This document shows positions 11,055-22,181 of a stretch of 64,000 nucleotides of DNA, in pieces. Source of the stretch: Ulota crispa (lineage: Eukaryota > Streptophyta > Bryopsida > Orthotrichales > Orthotrichaceae); NCBI GenBank assembly GCA_963920765.1, contig OY987243.1:9672001-9736000 (forward strand), written 5' to 3'. The notes beneath the pieces were generated by a model that was not told the DNA's origin, did no database searches, and saw only the letters and a program-made list of their open reading frames with translations. Each line of letters opens with the position of its first letter. Position 1 is the first letter of the stretch. Both the position numbers and the translations under genes were made by a program.

Positions 11055-12079
11055 GGTTTCAAAAACAAATGTATTGGATATTTTCTGTATTTATACTCTA
11101 AAATACTATGAATATTATTTTTTGTTAAATTTGACCAAATTTTAGCTAGTAGATTAAAATTCAGTCGGCTTTTTTGCATGTTGAACTGATTGACACTCTA
11201 CAGAGTAGTAGAGTAACTCACACACCCCGTATTGGGATTTATCAAATACTCGTCAGTTCATTGAGTGGGGAACTGGGGACTGGGGAGCGAGGGAGACATG
11301 TACATTACCTTGAGGCGTCCTGTCATGAAAACACACAAATCCTTCAGTTCATGTCTTCATGATGTCAGCACTCAAAACCGGTGATTAATATTGGCATTAC
11401 CATCCTGTCAGAAGATCTTTCCCATGCATCTTATCACTTTGCAAATTCCTATTACTAACGTAAATCGTTGAGGACCTTGACTAGTGGCAGGTTGCCACGT
11501 ATCAAAATAAAGTACGGTCCCACTATGAGTTTCAGAGATAGCTCAAGTTGCTTTCCAGAAATAGCTTAAAATGTAAAATCTTATTAGTGATATTATTTTC
11601 ATTGGTCGAGCACCCCACTTCCACGAATGCATGCAGGTAAGGGGCAAAAATAAATAAGATCAGCCACGTGTGCACGTTCGTCCAGAGAATCGGTTTTTAG
11701 TAATCACATTCATCCAACTGTAGGCGAACTCAGGTTTTTTTTGGTTTTGGTCAGGGTAGAGCGACCCACGCCCAAGAATGCAAAGCAGGTAAGGAAACAT
11801 TGGACAAAATTGGACAAAATTGGACAAAATTGGAGAGAATTAATAATGTGTTCATCCAGAATTCATATTTTCATCAGGATTTGGCAAATTTGGTGTCTGC
11901 TTGGGGAGAGATTTAGCAATTTCAGCCATTTTGCACCCAATTTTTTTATTGTAATGGTTGCCAATGTCAAGCTGAGTTAAAATTTAAACAAAATTTTGCA
12001 AAGGAAAAAAAACATAGGCAAACTTGATGATTCTTGGAGAGGCATGTGACACATCCATTCTTCACCCATTCTCTTAGTG
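11055..12079. other. Intergenic
   Basis: No gene recognised. It contains a short tandem repeat of TTGGACAAAA (about 3.5 units, 11800-11834), and a stretch at 11170-11700 that is less AT-rich than the flanks but has no long frame. Confidence 0.4.
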
Positions 12080-12083
12080 TTAA

Positions 12084-12983
12084 CCCTTTAAAGATCACAC
12101 ATATTTTCACAAAATCCACAAGAAACCAAAGTAGTAAAATGAAGTGTGTAGTTGAATCAAATGTGGACCTAGTTTGAATAATCCAATTGCATAAATGGGA
12201 ACAACATCTTATGTACTATAAATTGTCAAAATTTCAACTAGACCTACCGTTGGAGGTGAAATACTATATTGATTAAGTGAGATGTAGGTGGAAAATCTCT
12301 AGTTTTTCATGCTTGCGTGGTTTTGGATCTTACTACTTCATACAAGCTTTGTTTGAGAAGAGCCTTATATTTCTAGAAAGGAGGGTTTCCCACCTTTCCA
12401 ACAAGACTAGGTTTACACAAAATGGATAAAAATAGCAATCACAAGGTGTAGCTAAGTGGACAAAAATGGTCAAAAATCCCACTTTATTTGCTACCCTAAA
12501 ACAATTTTACAAGAAACTTGATAAATGCTATGGAAAATCCAATCAATGAAAACAATCAAGAATTTCCCTTAAATGTGGGATGACAATTTTTAAACATGAA
12601 ATGATAGCACCATTTCAATAGATCTTCAAATACCATAATTATACTACTACTATATAGAGAAACAATACAAGCGTATTTCTTAAGCAATTTGAAAAAATTT
12701 AAGACCTGAACTGTGGCATTCTTGTTGGATGTTTGATGTATTGTGTTGTTGCTTTGATCCATCTTTGACCAAATATGGGCACGTACTTTGAGGTCATGTT
12801 GTATAAACACCATTATTTATCAATTCATATACCCAATTCCAATGTTGTTTTTTTGGTTGGATGCAAAATTCTTGTGACCACTTATGTTCTTCAAGAGCAA
12901 TTTCCAAGTTGTTGAGTAATTTTATGCTACATGCTAAAAATCACTTTGTTGAACCAAAATATGGTTTGGCGGTCTCTAAAGGG
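12084..12983 (+). mobile_element. 900-bp TTAA element, CCCTTTAAAGATCAC family
   Basis: TTAA (12080-12083), CCCTTTAAAGATCACAC ... GGCGGTCTCTAAAGGG, TTAA (12984-12987). Internal landmarks such as CACCATTTCAATAGATCTTC and GTTGTATAAACACCATTATT recur in 17403-18295 (same orientation) and 23837-24741 (inverted). No transposase frame: non-autonomous. Confidence 0.8.
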
Positions 12984-13055
12984 TTAAGGAACAGCCAATG
13001 GTTGTTGAGGAACGAGACCCCACACAATCCTAAAAGGCATTCAACTTAGTGTTAA

Positions 13056-13572
13056 CCCCTAAAGGACCAATTGCCCCCTCGGGGGACAACTCGGATTTTG
13101 GGCATGTACTTATAGCTTAATTACTTTGTATGATTTTTTGAAATTTTTATGGAAGATGAGGAATTCAAAAATCTACATGGGCATCTAACTTTTTCTTCAT
13201 TCCAATATTTATTGAAGAGAAACCACACCTACCCGCAAACAAAAATTTCTCATAGCTTTCATCTCATCAATTGAAATTGAATGATTCAAAGCTCCCCACC
13301 TATATATAAGTCTAAAGAACCTATTCCATATTTTTATTTAAAAATCAATCAATTAAAAAAAAATTGAACTGTCCGCCCTCCCTTGTTTTCCATATTTTCA
13401 TTTTCAACTTCTTCAATAAATATTGGAATGAAGTAAAAATTAGATGCTCATGTAGATTTTTGAATTCCGCATCTTCCATAAATACTTCAAAAAATCATAT
13501 AAAGTAATTGAGCTAAAAATACATGCCCAAAATCCCAACTGTCCCCTGAGGGGGCAATTGGGCCTTTAGGGG
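13056..13572. mobile_element. 517-bp TTAA fold-back element, CCCCTAAAGGACC family
   Basis: TTAA at 13052-13055 and 13573-13576. The two arms match for about 175 bp: CCCCTAAAGGACCAATTGCC, then GATTTTGGGCATGTA, GAATTCAAAAATCTACATG and CATTCCAATATTTATTGAAG on both strands. Each arm equals the GGACAA/TTGGGCATGTACC terminus of the 0.93-kb elements (for example 33631-34571), so this copy is one terminus present twice head to head. Confidence 0.85.
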
Positions 13573-13576
13573 TTAA

Positions 13577-15545
13577 GATAACCACAGTCAAAATGAGGTA
13601 AAATTCTTCCAATGTCCATCCATAAAATAAAATAAAATAAAACAAAATCTTACTATGGGGTTTCGTGTTCAGCAACAAGGTTTTTCACATTTTGTGTAGG
13701 TACTTTTTTTGGGGGGTGCTAGAGTTACTAAGTTTAGCATCCATTTGAGACCCATGACCCTGAGATCATTCAACCTGTAAGCAACCAGAGCTGACATGAT
13801 TTCAGAAGTGAGAGTGAGAACTGAGAAGGCGTAACTTACAGAAGAAACTGCAGTGTCACAATTTTTCCAATTTTTCCAAAATAAAAAAAAAATGAAAAAA
13901 CTGAAAAAAATGATAAAAATGATAAAAATGATAAAAATGAAAAAAAATACAATCAAAATCAAAATTTTACTCCCCTTGAAATAAATGAAGGGACGGTCAT
14001 TCATTGTGCCACAACTTTGCAGAGGCATGCTGCCGAAATTGAAACGGGAAAGTCGAAGGGTACACTGACCACATTTGGCGACCTCAGAACGACTAAGGAC
14101 CCGACTTTCTGGGGCTCTCACTTTTATCCATCCAAACCTGGGCAAATTCGGGCAAATATGGGCAAATTTGAGGAAATGACTTTGCTCTCCAAAACATTTT
14201 GTGTATGGGTCGTGTCTCGAGCAGTGTCAAGAACGTGAAAGATAGCAACTAGAGTTCAGTAGATTATAGTTCTAGCTGAACTTGCAAATCTCAACCGGTT
14301 TTTTTCCCATCTAGGGTTTCCGGGCATTTTTCCCCTCACAAAGGAGTTTTTTTTTTGTTGTAATTCGTTCCACAATAATAAAACGAACCACAGTCTCAGG
14401 GAGATCCTGGTTTTTTCCCGAAGTAGTTTTTTCCAAAACATTTTGTGAATCAAACTCAAAGAGAGAAGATATACATTTGATTCCGAAAACCATTGTCCTA
14501 CACTCAGAAAAATGAGTATCCAAAAACAACCTCCTCCAATAATTTTCTAAAGGACACCAGGGTTGGAGCCTTGCAGTGAAACCACCGTTTAAAACATTAA
14601 GTAGCGCTACCGGGCGCTGCCCTCCAGATGAAATGGTGTGGAATATTTCACACCATTTCATCCACCAGATGAAATAGTGTGAAATATTCCACACCTATCT
14701 TTAGCTATGGGGACACTTGGCTGAATTTGTTAGAGAGTTTATGAAAAAGAAGCTCAGTTTAGTGCGCTTACGTTAATGTGGGGCCAGCCATGTCAGAAAG
14801 AAAAAAAAAAAAAAAAGAAAAAAAAAAGGTGTCAAGATGAAGTTCGTGGATGATACCTGAAGAGAGGGAAAGGCAGCCTCTCTTTAGGCTACTGAATGTT
14901 ATGTTTGAGATTCACAATCACATCCAAAAAGAATGTTGAATTTTTGGTTTCATATTTGTCTTTGTTGATATTGGATTTAGCAATGGTAGATCCAATTGAA
15001 TTGATATAATATCAGATCATAGTTTACCAATTTTGTCTGAAATTTATTTCTAAAAATTCTTCCTACTTGAACTTTGTAGCATATATTTATAGCTTGTGGA
15101 TGTTTAAAGTACTCCAAAGACCTTTGTGAATTAACCTTCAAATAACATACCCAACTCCAAAGGGCACGCGTTCACAAAACCTTTCTTTATGCAAGAAGAG
15201 TGCCACTAAGTTGTGATTGCACATGCAATAATTCTTCAATTCTATTCAATGCATGTCACCTATTGCACTTATTTGTAACATTAAATTCTTTCATGTTTGC
15301 TTGCAATGTGTACACAAGAGGTCTAAACAATTTATGATTTTTACCCAAGTTATAGATTGACTTCTCGTGTGTTTGTTTCTTACTATAATTGGTCCGCATC
15401 AATGCCTAGCCTCTATATTTGCTTCTTATTATTTATGTAATTCTTGGCGTTGCCCCCACAGGTTAAGTAACACAAAACCAGGTTGAAGATGGCCTCATGT
15501 ATAGGATGGTGTTCATTTTTTTTGAACTAGGAGAGAATCAAATTA
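13577..15545. other. Intergenic, low-complexity patches
   Basis: No gene recognised. It holds A-rich simple repeats (13620-13650, 13870-13950, 14800-14828) and a perfect 36-base hairpin. Open frames here are driven by poly-A/T tracts. Confidence 0.4.
14627..14662. repeat. Perfect hairpin, 14-bp arms
   Basis: GATGAAATGGTGTG and CACACCATTTCATC flank an 8-base loop. A second, imperfect copy (GATGAAATAGTGTGAAATAT) follows immediately, so the motif is tandemly repeated. Function unknown. Confidence 0.7.
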
Positions 15546-15940
15546 AGGTAGACACACCCATAAGCGTGGAAATAAGGGTTTTGGAGTAGGTAAAATAATT
15601 GACTACCTTTGAAAAAAATACTATATGTTAGGAAATGGAAACCAAAAATATTGGTATCAATTTCAAGGATCAACTGCAAGCATTTGTTCACAAAGATTTT
15701 TCAAAGTCCAAAATCACTGAAATTGTAGGAACCATGAGTAAGAGATGCTAAAAACAAGGCTTGTTGGTTCTTAAATAGTGAGATAGGTACTCAAAACTTC
15801 ATGCTAGTCACCCACAACCACCACTTCATCACCCATAACCATCACTTAGTCACCCACAACCATTTGTTTTTTCTATTAATTAGCCGTGCCACTGTCAAGT
15901 GACGGACATGGGAATGCAACGCTTATGGATGCTGCTACCT
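15546..15940 (+). mobile_element. 395-bp TA-flanked MITE (AGGTAG...CTACCT), copy A
   Basis: Ends AGGTAGACACACCCATAAGC and ACGCTTATGGATGCTGCTACCT, with TA on both sides. The copy at 20911-21305 is the exact same length, inverted, and differs by only a few bases. A degenerate CACCCATAACCATCACTTAG tandem lies near the right side. No open frame: non-autonomous. Confidence 0.85.
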
Positions 15941-15969
15941 TAGATGGACGTGCACATATGACATTGATT

Positions 15970-16904
15970 CCCCTAAAAGACCAAGCCCTTTTTTTGTGTG
16001 AAAATCACTAAAAACTGCCTTTTTTGGGGGAATTAGTAGAAACATAGGAAAAAAAGTTTTTTTGGAAACCCAACCGTAAGATCTTGTCCTATAGTATGGG
16101 AGGTACTTGTGGGTTAAAACCAACTCATTCTAGATGTAGAGGAGTGACGTATTGACATCTAAAGTGAAAAATAAAGTTTTTTTCCTTGCTGTACAAATAT
16201 TTCAAAAGCCTTTGACCGCTCCTATATCAAAAAAAATGATCTATGCAAAGTTGAGGTTTATTTTTTCCATGTAGAAGACCAAGTTGGGTATGTGTGAGAG
16301 AATTTTCATATGAATTGGAGGCATGAATCATACTTTGTAAAATCTTGCAATGTTGTAAGGTAATGAAATTTGCATATACACTAGGCAAAATTGGAGGATT
16401 TATGTAAAATTCAGAAATATGAATTACTTTGATCCAAATGGTAAAAACCAAATAATCTTAGTCTACTACAACTTGGGGAAAAAATAAAAGTAACACAAAG
16501 AGCTCAAAAAAGTAGAGCACCAAATTTTACAAGGGGCAAATGGAATGGAGGTTTGGGAGTCCCATACCTACCGGCAAACTAAAACTTCTCACTTATCAAT
16601 TAAAATTGAATGGTTCAAAATTTCCCACATATATGTAAATCTAAAAAACCAATTTCAGATTTTTATTTTAAAAAATTAACTTAAAAAAAGAAAACATTAG
16701 GTTGCCTGCCCTCACCCGTTTTCTAAATATTCATGCATAACTTCTTTAATAAATGCTAAAACAAAGACAAAATTAGATGTCCATATAAGTTTTTGAATAC
16801 CCTATTTTTAATAAAAGGTTCAAAAAATCACACAAAGTAGTTTAATTGTAGATACATGCCCAAAATCCTATTTGTTCCCGGAAGGGATAATGGTCCTTTA
16901 GGGG
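15970..16904 (+). mobile_element. 0.93-kb TTAA element, CCCCTAAARGnCC family
   Basis: Starts CCCCTAAAAGACCAAGCCC and ends GGTCCTTTAGGGG before TTAA (16905-16908). The left flank is GATT rather than TTAA, so that side has mutated. Family landmarks are a GTGAAAATCACT block near the left end, GATCTTGTCCTATAGTATGG, and CATGCCCAAAATCC near the right end, shared with 33631-34571, 37366-38335 and, inverted, 44823-45750 and 46288-47228. Confidence 0.75.
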
Positions 16905-16908
16905 TTAA

Positions 16909-17398
16909 AACTATGGTAATCCACAGATCGTAATGGACAATATTTATTTGCTAGTTGTTGCTAAATTTACTTTCCAGTTGCCTCTGAGAATGCACTTGCG
17001 ACCCTTCCAAAGTCTTTCAGAGATTGGACTTTATAAAAAACCTACGCTGTACACTTTTTCTTTGTATTGTGATAGACGATAGTTTTTGTTTTGAATCGTT
17101 CCAATTTACATCAATAAAACAAGGGGATTATACAAATGAGGGTTGGATATCACAAAATAATTTCAGATATGGGTACTGTTGAAAGTAATTATAAACATCT
17201 GCACGTCTATATCATTGTTGTTATATTTGGTTCAGCACTCATTGCTTATTCCTTGCTCTAGTTTGTCAATTAGATGATTGAAAACAACTCATTGCCCAAG
17301 CCATAATATTCCTAAGCCCTTCATTGTCAACAATGCTCACATATGTGCCCCTTGTGACCCTTATTGCGGTACTTCCACTATTGCAGTTTCTTTATAAC
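16909..17398. other. Intergenic, nothing recognised
   Basis: AT-rich sequence without a supported open frame or clear inverted repeat. Confidence 0.4.
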
Positions 17399-17402
17399 TT
17401 AA

Positions 17403-18295
17403 CCCCTTAACGACCACACCCATTTTCACAGAATCCACTTTTTCAGGGGCTGTAAGCTTAGATTTGGAATTGACTCAAATATGGACTCATTTTCAATAAT
17501 CCAAACGTACAAATGGGAAGTACACCTTGTTCATTTTAAAGTACCAAAATTTCAGTTAAATCTACTGTTGGAGGTGAAACATTATAATGATTGAGTGAGC
17601 CGTATATGGAAAATCTCTTGTGTTTCATTCTTGTTTAGTTTTGAATGTTAACATTTCATGCAAGTTTTGATTGAGAAGAGCCTTACATTTCTAAAAAGCA
17701 GGGTTTCCCACCTTTCCAACAAGACTAGTTTCACACAAATTAGACAAAAATAGCAATCACGAGGTGTAGCAAAATGGACAAAAAGGGTCAAAAACCCCAC
17801 TTTCTTTGCTACCCTAAAATGGTTCTACAAGAATTTTGATAATTATTTTGGAAAATCCAATTGGTGAAAACAATCAAGAATTGGCCTTAAATGTAGGATG
17901 AGAAATTTTAAAGCCAAAATGACAACACAATTTTAGTAGATCTTCAAATACTACAATTATACTACTACCTTATATGAAAACAATACAAGCGTATTTCTTA
18001 AGCAATTTTGTGCAATTGAAATTTGACATTCTTCTTGGATGTTTGATGTATTGTGTTGTTGCTTTGATCCATCTTTGACAAAAAAAAAAGATACGCATTT
18101 TAAAGCCATGCCATATAAACACCATTATTTATCAACTCACATACCCAATTACATTGTTATTTTTTTAGGTGGATGCAAAATTCTTGTGATCACATTTATA
18201 CTTCAAGACCAAATTCCAAATTATTGAGCAATTTCAACCTAAAGGCCAAAAACCACTCCTAGTAACCAAAATATGGTCACGTCGTCCTTAAAGGG
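17403..18295 (+). mobile_element. 0.89-kb TTAA element, CCCTTTAAAGATCAC family
   Basis: TTAA (17399-17402), CCCCTTAACGACCACACCC ... GGTCACGTCGTCCTTAAAGG, then TTGA, a one-base variant of TTAA. Collinear with 12084-12983 over most of its length (TTTCCCACCTTTCCAACAAG, TTGGATGTTTGATGTATTGT). Confidence 0.75.
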
Positions 18296-18310
18296 TTGAG
18301 GCAAAGTTAT

Positions 18311-18720
18311 GGGAATGGGTATGTCTACCACACCCTTTTAGCTATTCTACCACACCTCTGGGGTAAATTTTAGATTTCTACCATCAATTAATTGAATTTG
18401 AGAATTTGGAGTTCAATTTTGGACTTAGAGACCTTGATTTTCTAGAACCATACAAAGAAGGTTGTAATTGAACAATACCCAATGAAAAACTTAGCTCAAG
18501 GGAAAAGTATTACTTTTACATTTGATTATATAAAAAGATAAGATTTTTCATTGGATGTTGTTCGATTAGACCTTTTTATTATTCTAGATTAAATCATGGT
18601 CTCTAAGTCAAAATCTGAATTCCAAATTCTCAAATTCAGCTTTTTGATGGTAGAAATCTAAAATTTACCCTAGGGTGTGGCAGAATAGCTGAAAGGGTGT
18701 GGTAGACATATCAATCTCCC
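18311..18720. mobile_element. 410-bp palindromic MITE, GGGnnTGnTATGTnnACCACACC ends
   Basis: Left end GGGAATGGGTATGTCTACCA and right end TGGTAGACATATCAATCTCCC. Inner inverted pairs include GGGTGTGG/CCACACCC and the AATTGAACAATACCCAATGA block. It shares its middle with 19213-19625. Confidence 0.75.
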
Positions 18721-19212
18721 AAAGTTATATTGATTAGCCAATATGCCATTTATCATGACAACTTAAATATTGCAAATTTGTCCCTATTTTCATTTACTTT
18801 CAAAATTAAACCCATATTTGCAATTGTTTGGTCACTTGTTGCCGAAAGATTGAAATTCTTTAAAAATCAAGCTTGAGGATATAAAAAATCAATCATTTAT
18901 GAATACGTCTATTTGGTAAACAAGTGCTTCAATCCCCATTCTAAAACTTTATAACTTCCAAAAATAATTCAAAACTTTAACAAGTAATTCAAATAATTTT
19001 GAAGAAAATTTTAAATACAAAAAACTCAAGATTATGTATATTTTTGGTATTAGTAAATTTGCAATGCAAAACATCATGGATGATGAGCATCATGGGTTCC
19101 TTTTATAGAATTAACAAAAGTTGCCATTTCACATTGGCTGTTGTTATAATGAAACTAGTTTACGTACCCATTGTACCAACGGAGGCAACAAAAATATTTT
19201 TGCAATAAAAAA

Positions 19213-19625
19213 GGGAATTGATATGTGCACATCAGGGGGTTGATATTTGCACACCCCCTGCAGGGTAAATGATTGATTTTGACCATCAAAAAGTAGCATT
19301 TCAAAATTTTGAATTCAGATTTGGACTTAGAGACCATGATTTAGTCTAGAACCATTTAAAAAGTTACAATTGAACAACACCCAATGAAAAAGCTTAGTTA
19401 GAGGGAAAAGTATTACTTTTACTTTTGTTTGTAAAAAAGATAAACTTTTTCATTGGATGTTGTTCAATTACAACTTTTTTTATGGTTCTAGACTAAATCA
19501 TGGTCTCTAAGTTCAAATCTGAATTCAAATTTCTTAAATGCAGCTTTTTGATGGTAGAAATCAATAATTTATCCCGGAGGGGGGTGTGCAAATATCAACC
19601 CCCCGGTGTGCACATATCAATTTCC
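19213..19625. mobile_element. 413-bp palindromic MITE related to 18311-18720
   Basis: Ends GGGAATTGATATGTGCACAT and ATGTGCACATATCAATTTCC-type, with a second inner pair GTTGATATTTGCACACCCCC / GGGGGTGTGCAAATATCAAC. The central block (TGAACAACACCCAATGAAAA, AAAGTATTACTTTTAC) matches the previous element, while the terminal words differ: same family, diverged ends. Confidence 0.75.
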
Positions 19626-19658
19626 TAAGAAAACTGCGCAATAGCAATCTTATCCCCG

Positions 19659-20092
19659 TGCCCTCCTATCCAGATGTCTCCTATCCATGTGCCCCCTATT
19701 CCTATGCCTCCCTATCCTTGTGCCCCCTATCCCCATGTTCCATGTCCCCATGCCCCCTATCTCCATGCCCCCCTATCCCCTTGCTCCTATCCCCATGCCC
19801 CCTATCCCCATGCCTCCCAATCCCCATGCCCTTTATCCCCGTGCTCCCCATCCTTGTGCCCCTTATCGCCATGCCCCCTATCTCCATGCCCTCTATCTCC
19901 ATGAATACCTATTCCCATGCCCCATGCCCCATGCCCCATACCCCCATGTCTCCCTATCCTTGCATGTGCCTTAATATTTCTGCATGTGCGCCCTATCCAT
20001 GTGCCCTCCTATTCCTGTGCCCCCTATTCCTATGCCTCTTATCCTTGTGCATCTTATCCCCGTCCCCACCTATCCCCATGCCCCCCTCTGAT
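19659..20092. repeat. C-rich minisatellite, unit about 15 bp (TATCCCCATGCCCCC)
   Basis: About 430 bp of imperfect tandem units built on CCCATGCCCCCTATCC with variants (TGTGCCCCCTATTCC, CATGCCTCC). All frames stay open, so translation gives strings such as PCPLSPCPP; these are not supported as genes. Strong strand asymmetry: almost no G on the plus strand except in ATG and GTG. Confidence 0.9.
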
Positions 20093-20099
20093 CGAGAGA

Positions 20100-20910
20100 A
20101 ATTTGTTGTGCAACTGCCAATGACCTATTGTTAACTTCTAGTGAAGCAAATAAAAGATAGTGTTGTACATGAATAAAATAGAGTGTTGTAATATAACTTA
20201 CAATGAGTGGTGTAACTTCTAATGATTTGTCATACTTTAGTGTAACTTTGCTTTATTTTACTTTTCATCCAAAACAACCCACATGATTCTTTTATATATA
20301 TTAAATTATATAATATAGGTACTTGTTGGTCCAATGGGAGGCAAAATAATTTTAGGCCCAATTTGACAAAACGTTTCCCATATAGTAAAACATTTTTTGT
20401 TTTGTTGGAAATCATTCTTTGTTCTTTACTTGCACAATTCAACTTGAAGCACACTTATGCAAAATATTTTTTGTTTTTTATCCATACACTAAAACATTTT
20501 TTTTCACCCACGCAATATAAGGATCCATTTTTATTAAATTTACCCACGCAATCTAATTTACCTACATAGTAAAATACTTTTCATTTTTATCCACACATTT
20601 ATACCCTTGTAGTCCAATTTACACACACATTAAAACTTTTTTTGTTTTTATCCAAGCATGTTTACCCCCGCAGTAAAAGTTGATAAAAGGACCGCCAATC
20701 GTATTTTGTTATATATAGAGACATAGAGATACATACTACAGTAAATTAAGAATAACAAGTCACATCGGAATACAAAATAGGCCAAGCTGAACGTTTCAAT
20801 ATTGAAACTGAAACGTTTAAACTTCATTTAAAAGTATCGTTTACTACAAGAGTAAGGAAATGTTATTTTCTTTTCAAATCATGAAGCAGTGATTGTTGCA
20901 ACGGGGTTTA
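20100..20910. other. Intergenic, nothing recognised
   Basis: AT-rich. Several loosely repeated ACCCACGCA / ATTTTTATCCACACA phrases at 20480-20680 may be a decayed array. No gene. Confidence 0.4.
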
Positions 20911-21305
20911 AGGTAGCAGCATCCATAAGCGTTGCATTCCCATGTCCGTCACTTGACAGTGGCACGGCTAATTAATAGAAAAAACAAATGGTTGTGGGTG
21001 ACTAAGTGATGGTTATGGGTGATGAAGTGGTGGTTGTGGGTGACTAGCATGAAGTTTTGAGTACCTATCTCACTATTTAAGAACCAACAAGCCTTGTTTT
21101 TAGCATCTCTTACTCATGGTTCCTACAATTTCAGTGATTTTGGACTTTGAAAAATCTTTGTGAACAAATGCTTGCAGTTGATCCTTGAAATTGATACCAA
21201 TATTTTTGGTTTCCATTTCCTAACATATAGTATTTTTTTCAAAGGTAGTCAATTATTTTACCTACTCCAAAACCCTTATTTCCACGCTTATGGGTGCGCC
21301 TACCT
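20911..21305 (-). mobile_element. 395-bp TA-flanked MITE (AGGTAG...CTACCT), copy B
   Basis: Inverted, near-identical copy of 15546-15940: AGGTAGCAGCATCCATAAGC ... GGGTGCGCCTACCT. The left TA (20909-20910) is intact; on the right it is TG. It abuts the TTAA-type element at 21309. Confidence 0.85.
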
Positions 21306-21308
21306 TGA

Positions 21309-21951
21309 CCCCTAAATGCCCAAGGCCTTTTTGAACTTCTTGGCATTTTTAGGAAAGTGAACAAACAATCAACCTTTCATACACCTCATCAAGTTTTTTT
21401 AAATTGTAACCGTACAAATTTAAACTTGACATGTTAGAAATTACATGGAAAAAGAAAACACAACAATATCACTTATAATTTGAAAAATCATAATGTTTGA
21501 ACATGAGGGTGTTAAAACCGTAAAAGTGACTTGAAGTCTTCTAATCCTCATTTCACATTTCAAATCTAAAAAGTTGGTCTTCAAAAAAATATGAGGTTTA
21601 AGGTCATTACATGTTTAACCTCAACCAATTTACAGCTTTCAAAATTTACTCCTACATTTTTTTTAAATGGATTTCTAATGTGGATTTTTCTCCAAGCTCT
21701 AGTGTATTTGAGGCTCATTTTCAAAATCTTCCAACACTAGAAAACTCAAGATTGCAATGGACACCCTTGTACAAAATCTTGAATAAAAAATCATGAACAT
21801 TCATTTTCAAAATCAGATTTTTGATATTAAAAATAGACTTCAAAACAAACTTGTGTTAAAAAACAAATACCAAAAATAGTGATTTGATAAGATTTTATTC
21901 GTCTTCAAAGTTTTGCAAACACCCAAATTGGGTGCCTTGGGCATTTAGGGG
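21309..21951 (+). mobile_element. 643-bp TTAA element, CCCCTAAATGCCCAAGGC ends
   Basis: Left CCCCTAAATGCCCAAGGCC after TTGA, right GGTGCCTTGGGCATTTAGGGG before TTAA (21952-21955). Terminal inverted repeat of about 18 bp. No transposase frame. Confidence 0.75.
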
Positions 21952-22181
21952 TTAAATTGTATTGGAGTACACTTTCTGCAATGAGGGAAACCGTTTACAT
22001 TTCTTTGGATGGAAGCTGGTGCCTGGTGCTAAATAAATGAGATCTGGAAAATGAAGAAAAAGTACAAAAAAGTGTCCTCTTTTGACATTTAGCATTTTTC
22101 CTTTCGCTGGGGGGTGGGGAAATATCCCAGAATATGAAAGAGCCACGCGCTACTAAAGATTCTTTAACTGACTATTTTTAA

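Noticed and set aside
19586..20134. Long Pro/Cys-rich open frames (up to 182 codons) in three plus-strand frames and one on the minus strand
   Set aside because: All come from the CCCATGCCCCCTATC minisatellite, which happens to lack stops; no domain, signal or gene context.
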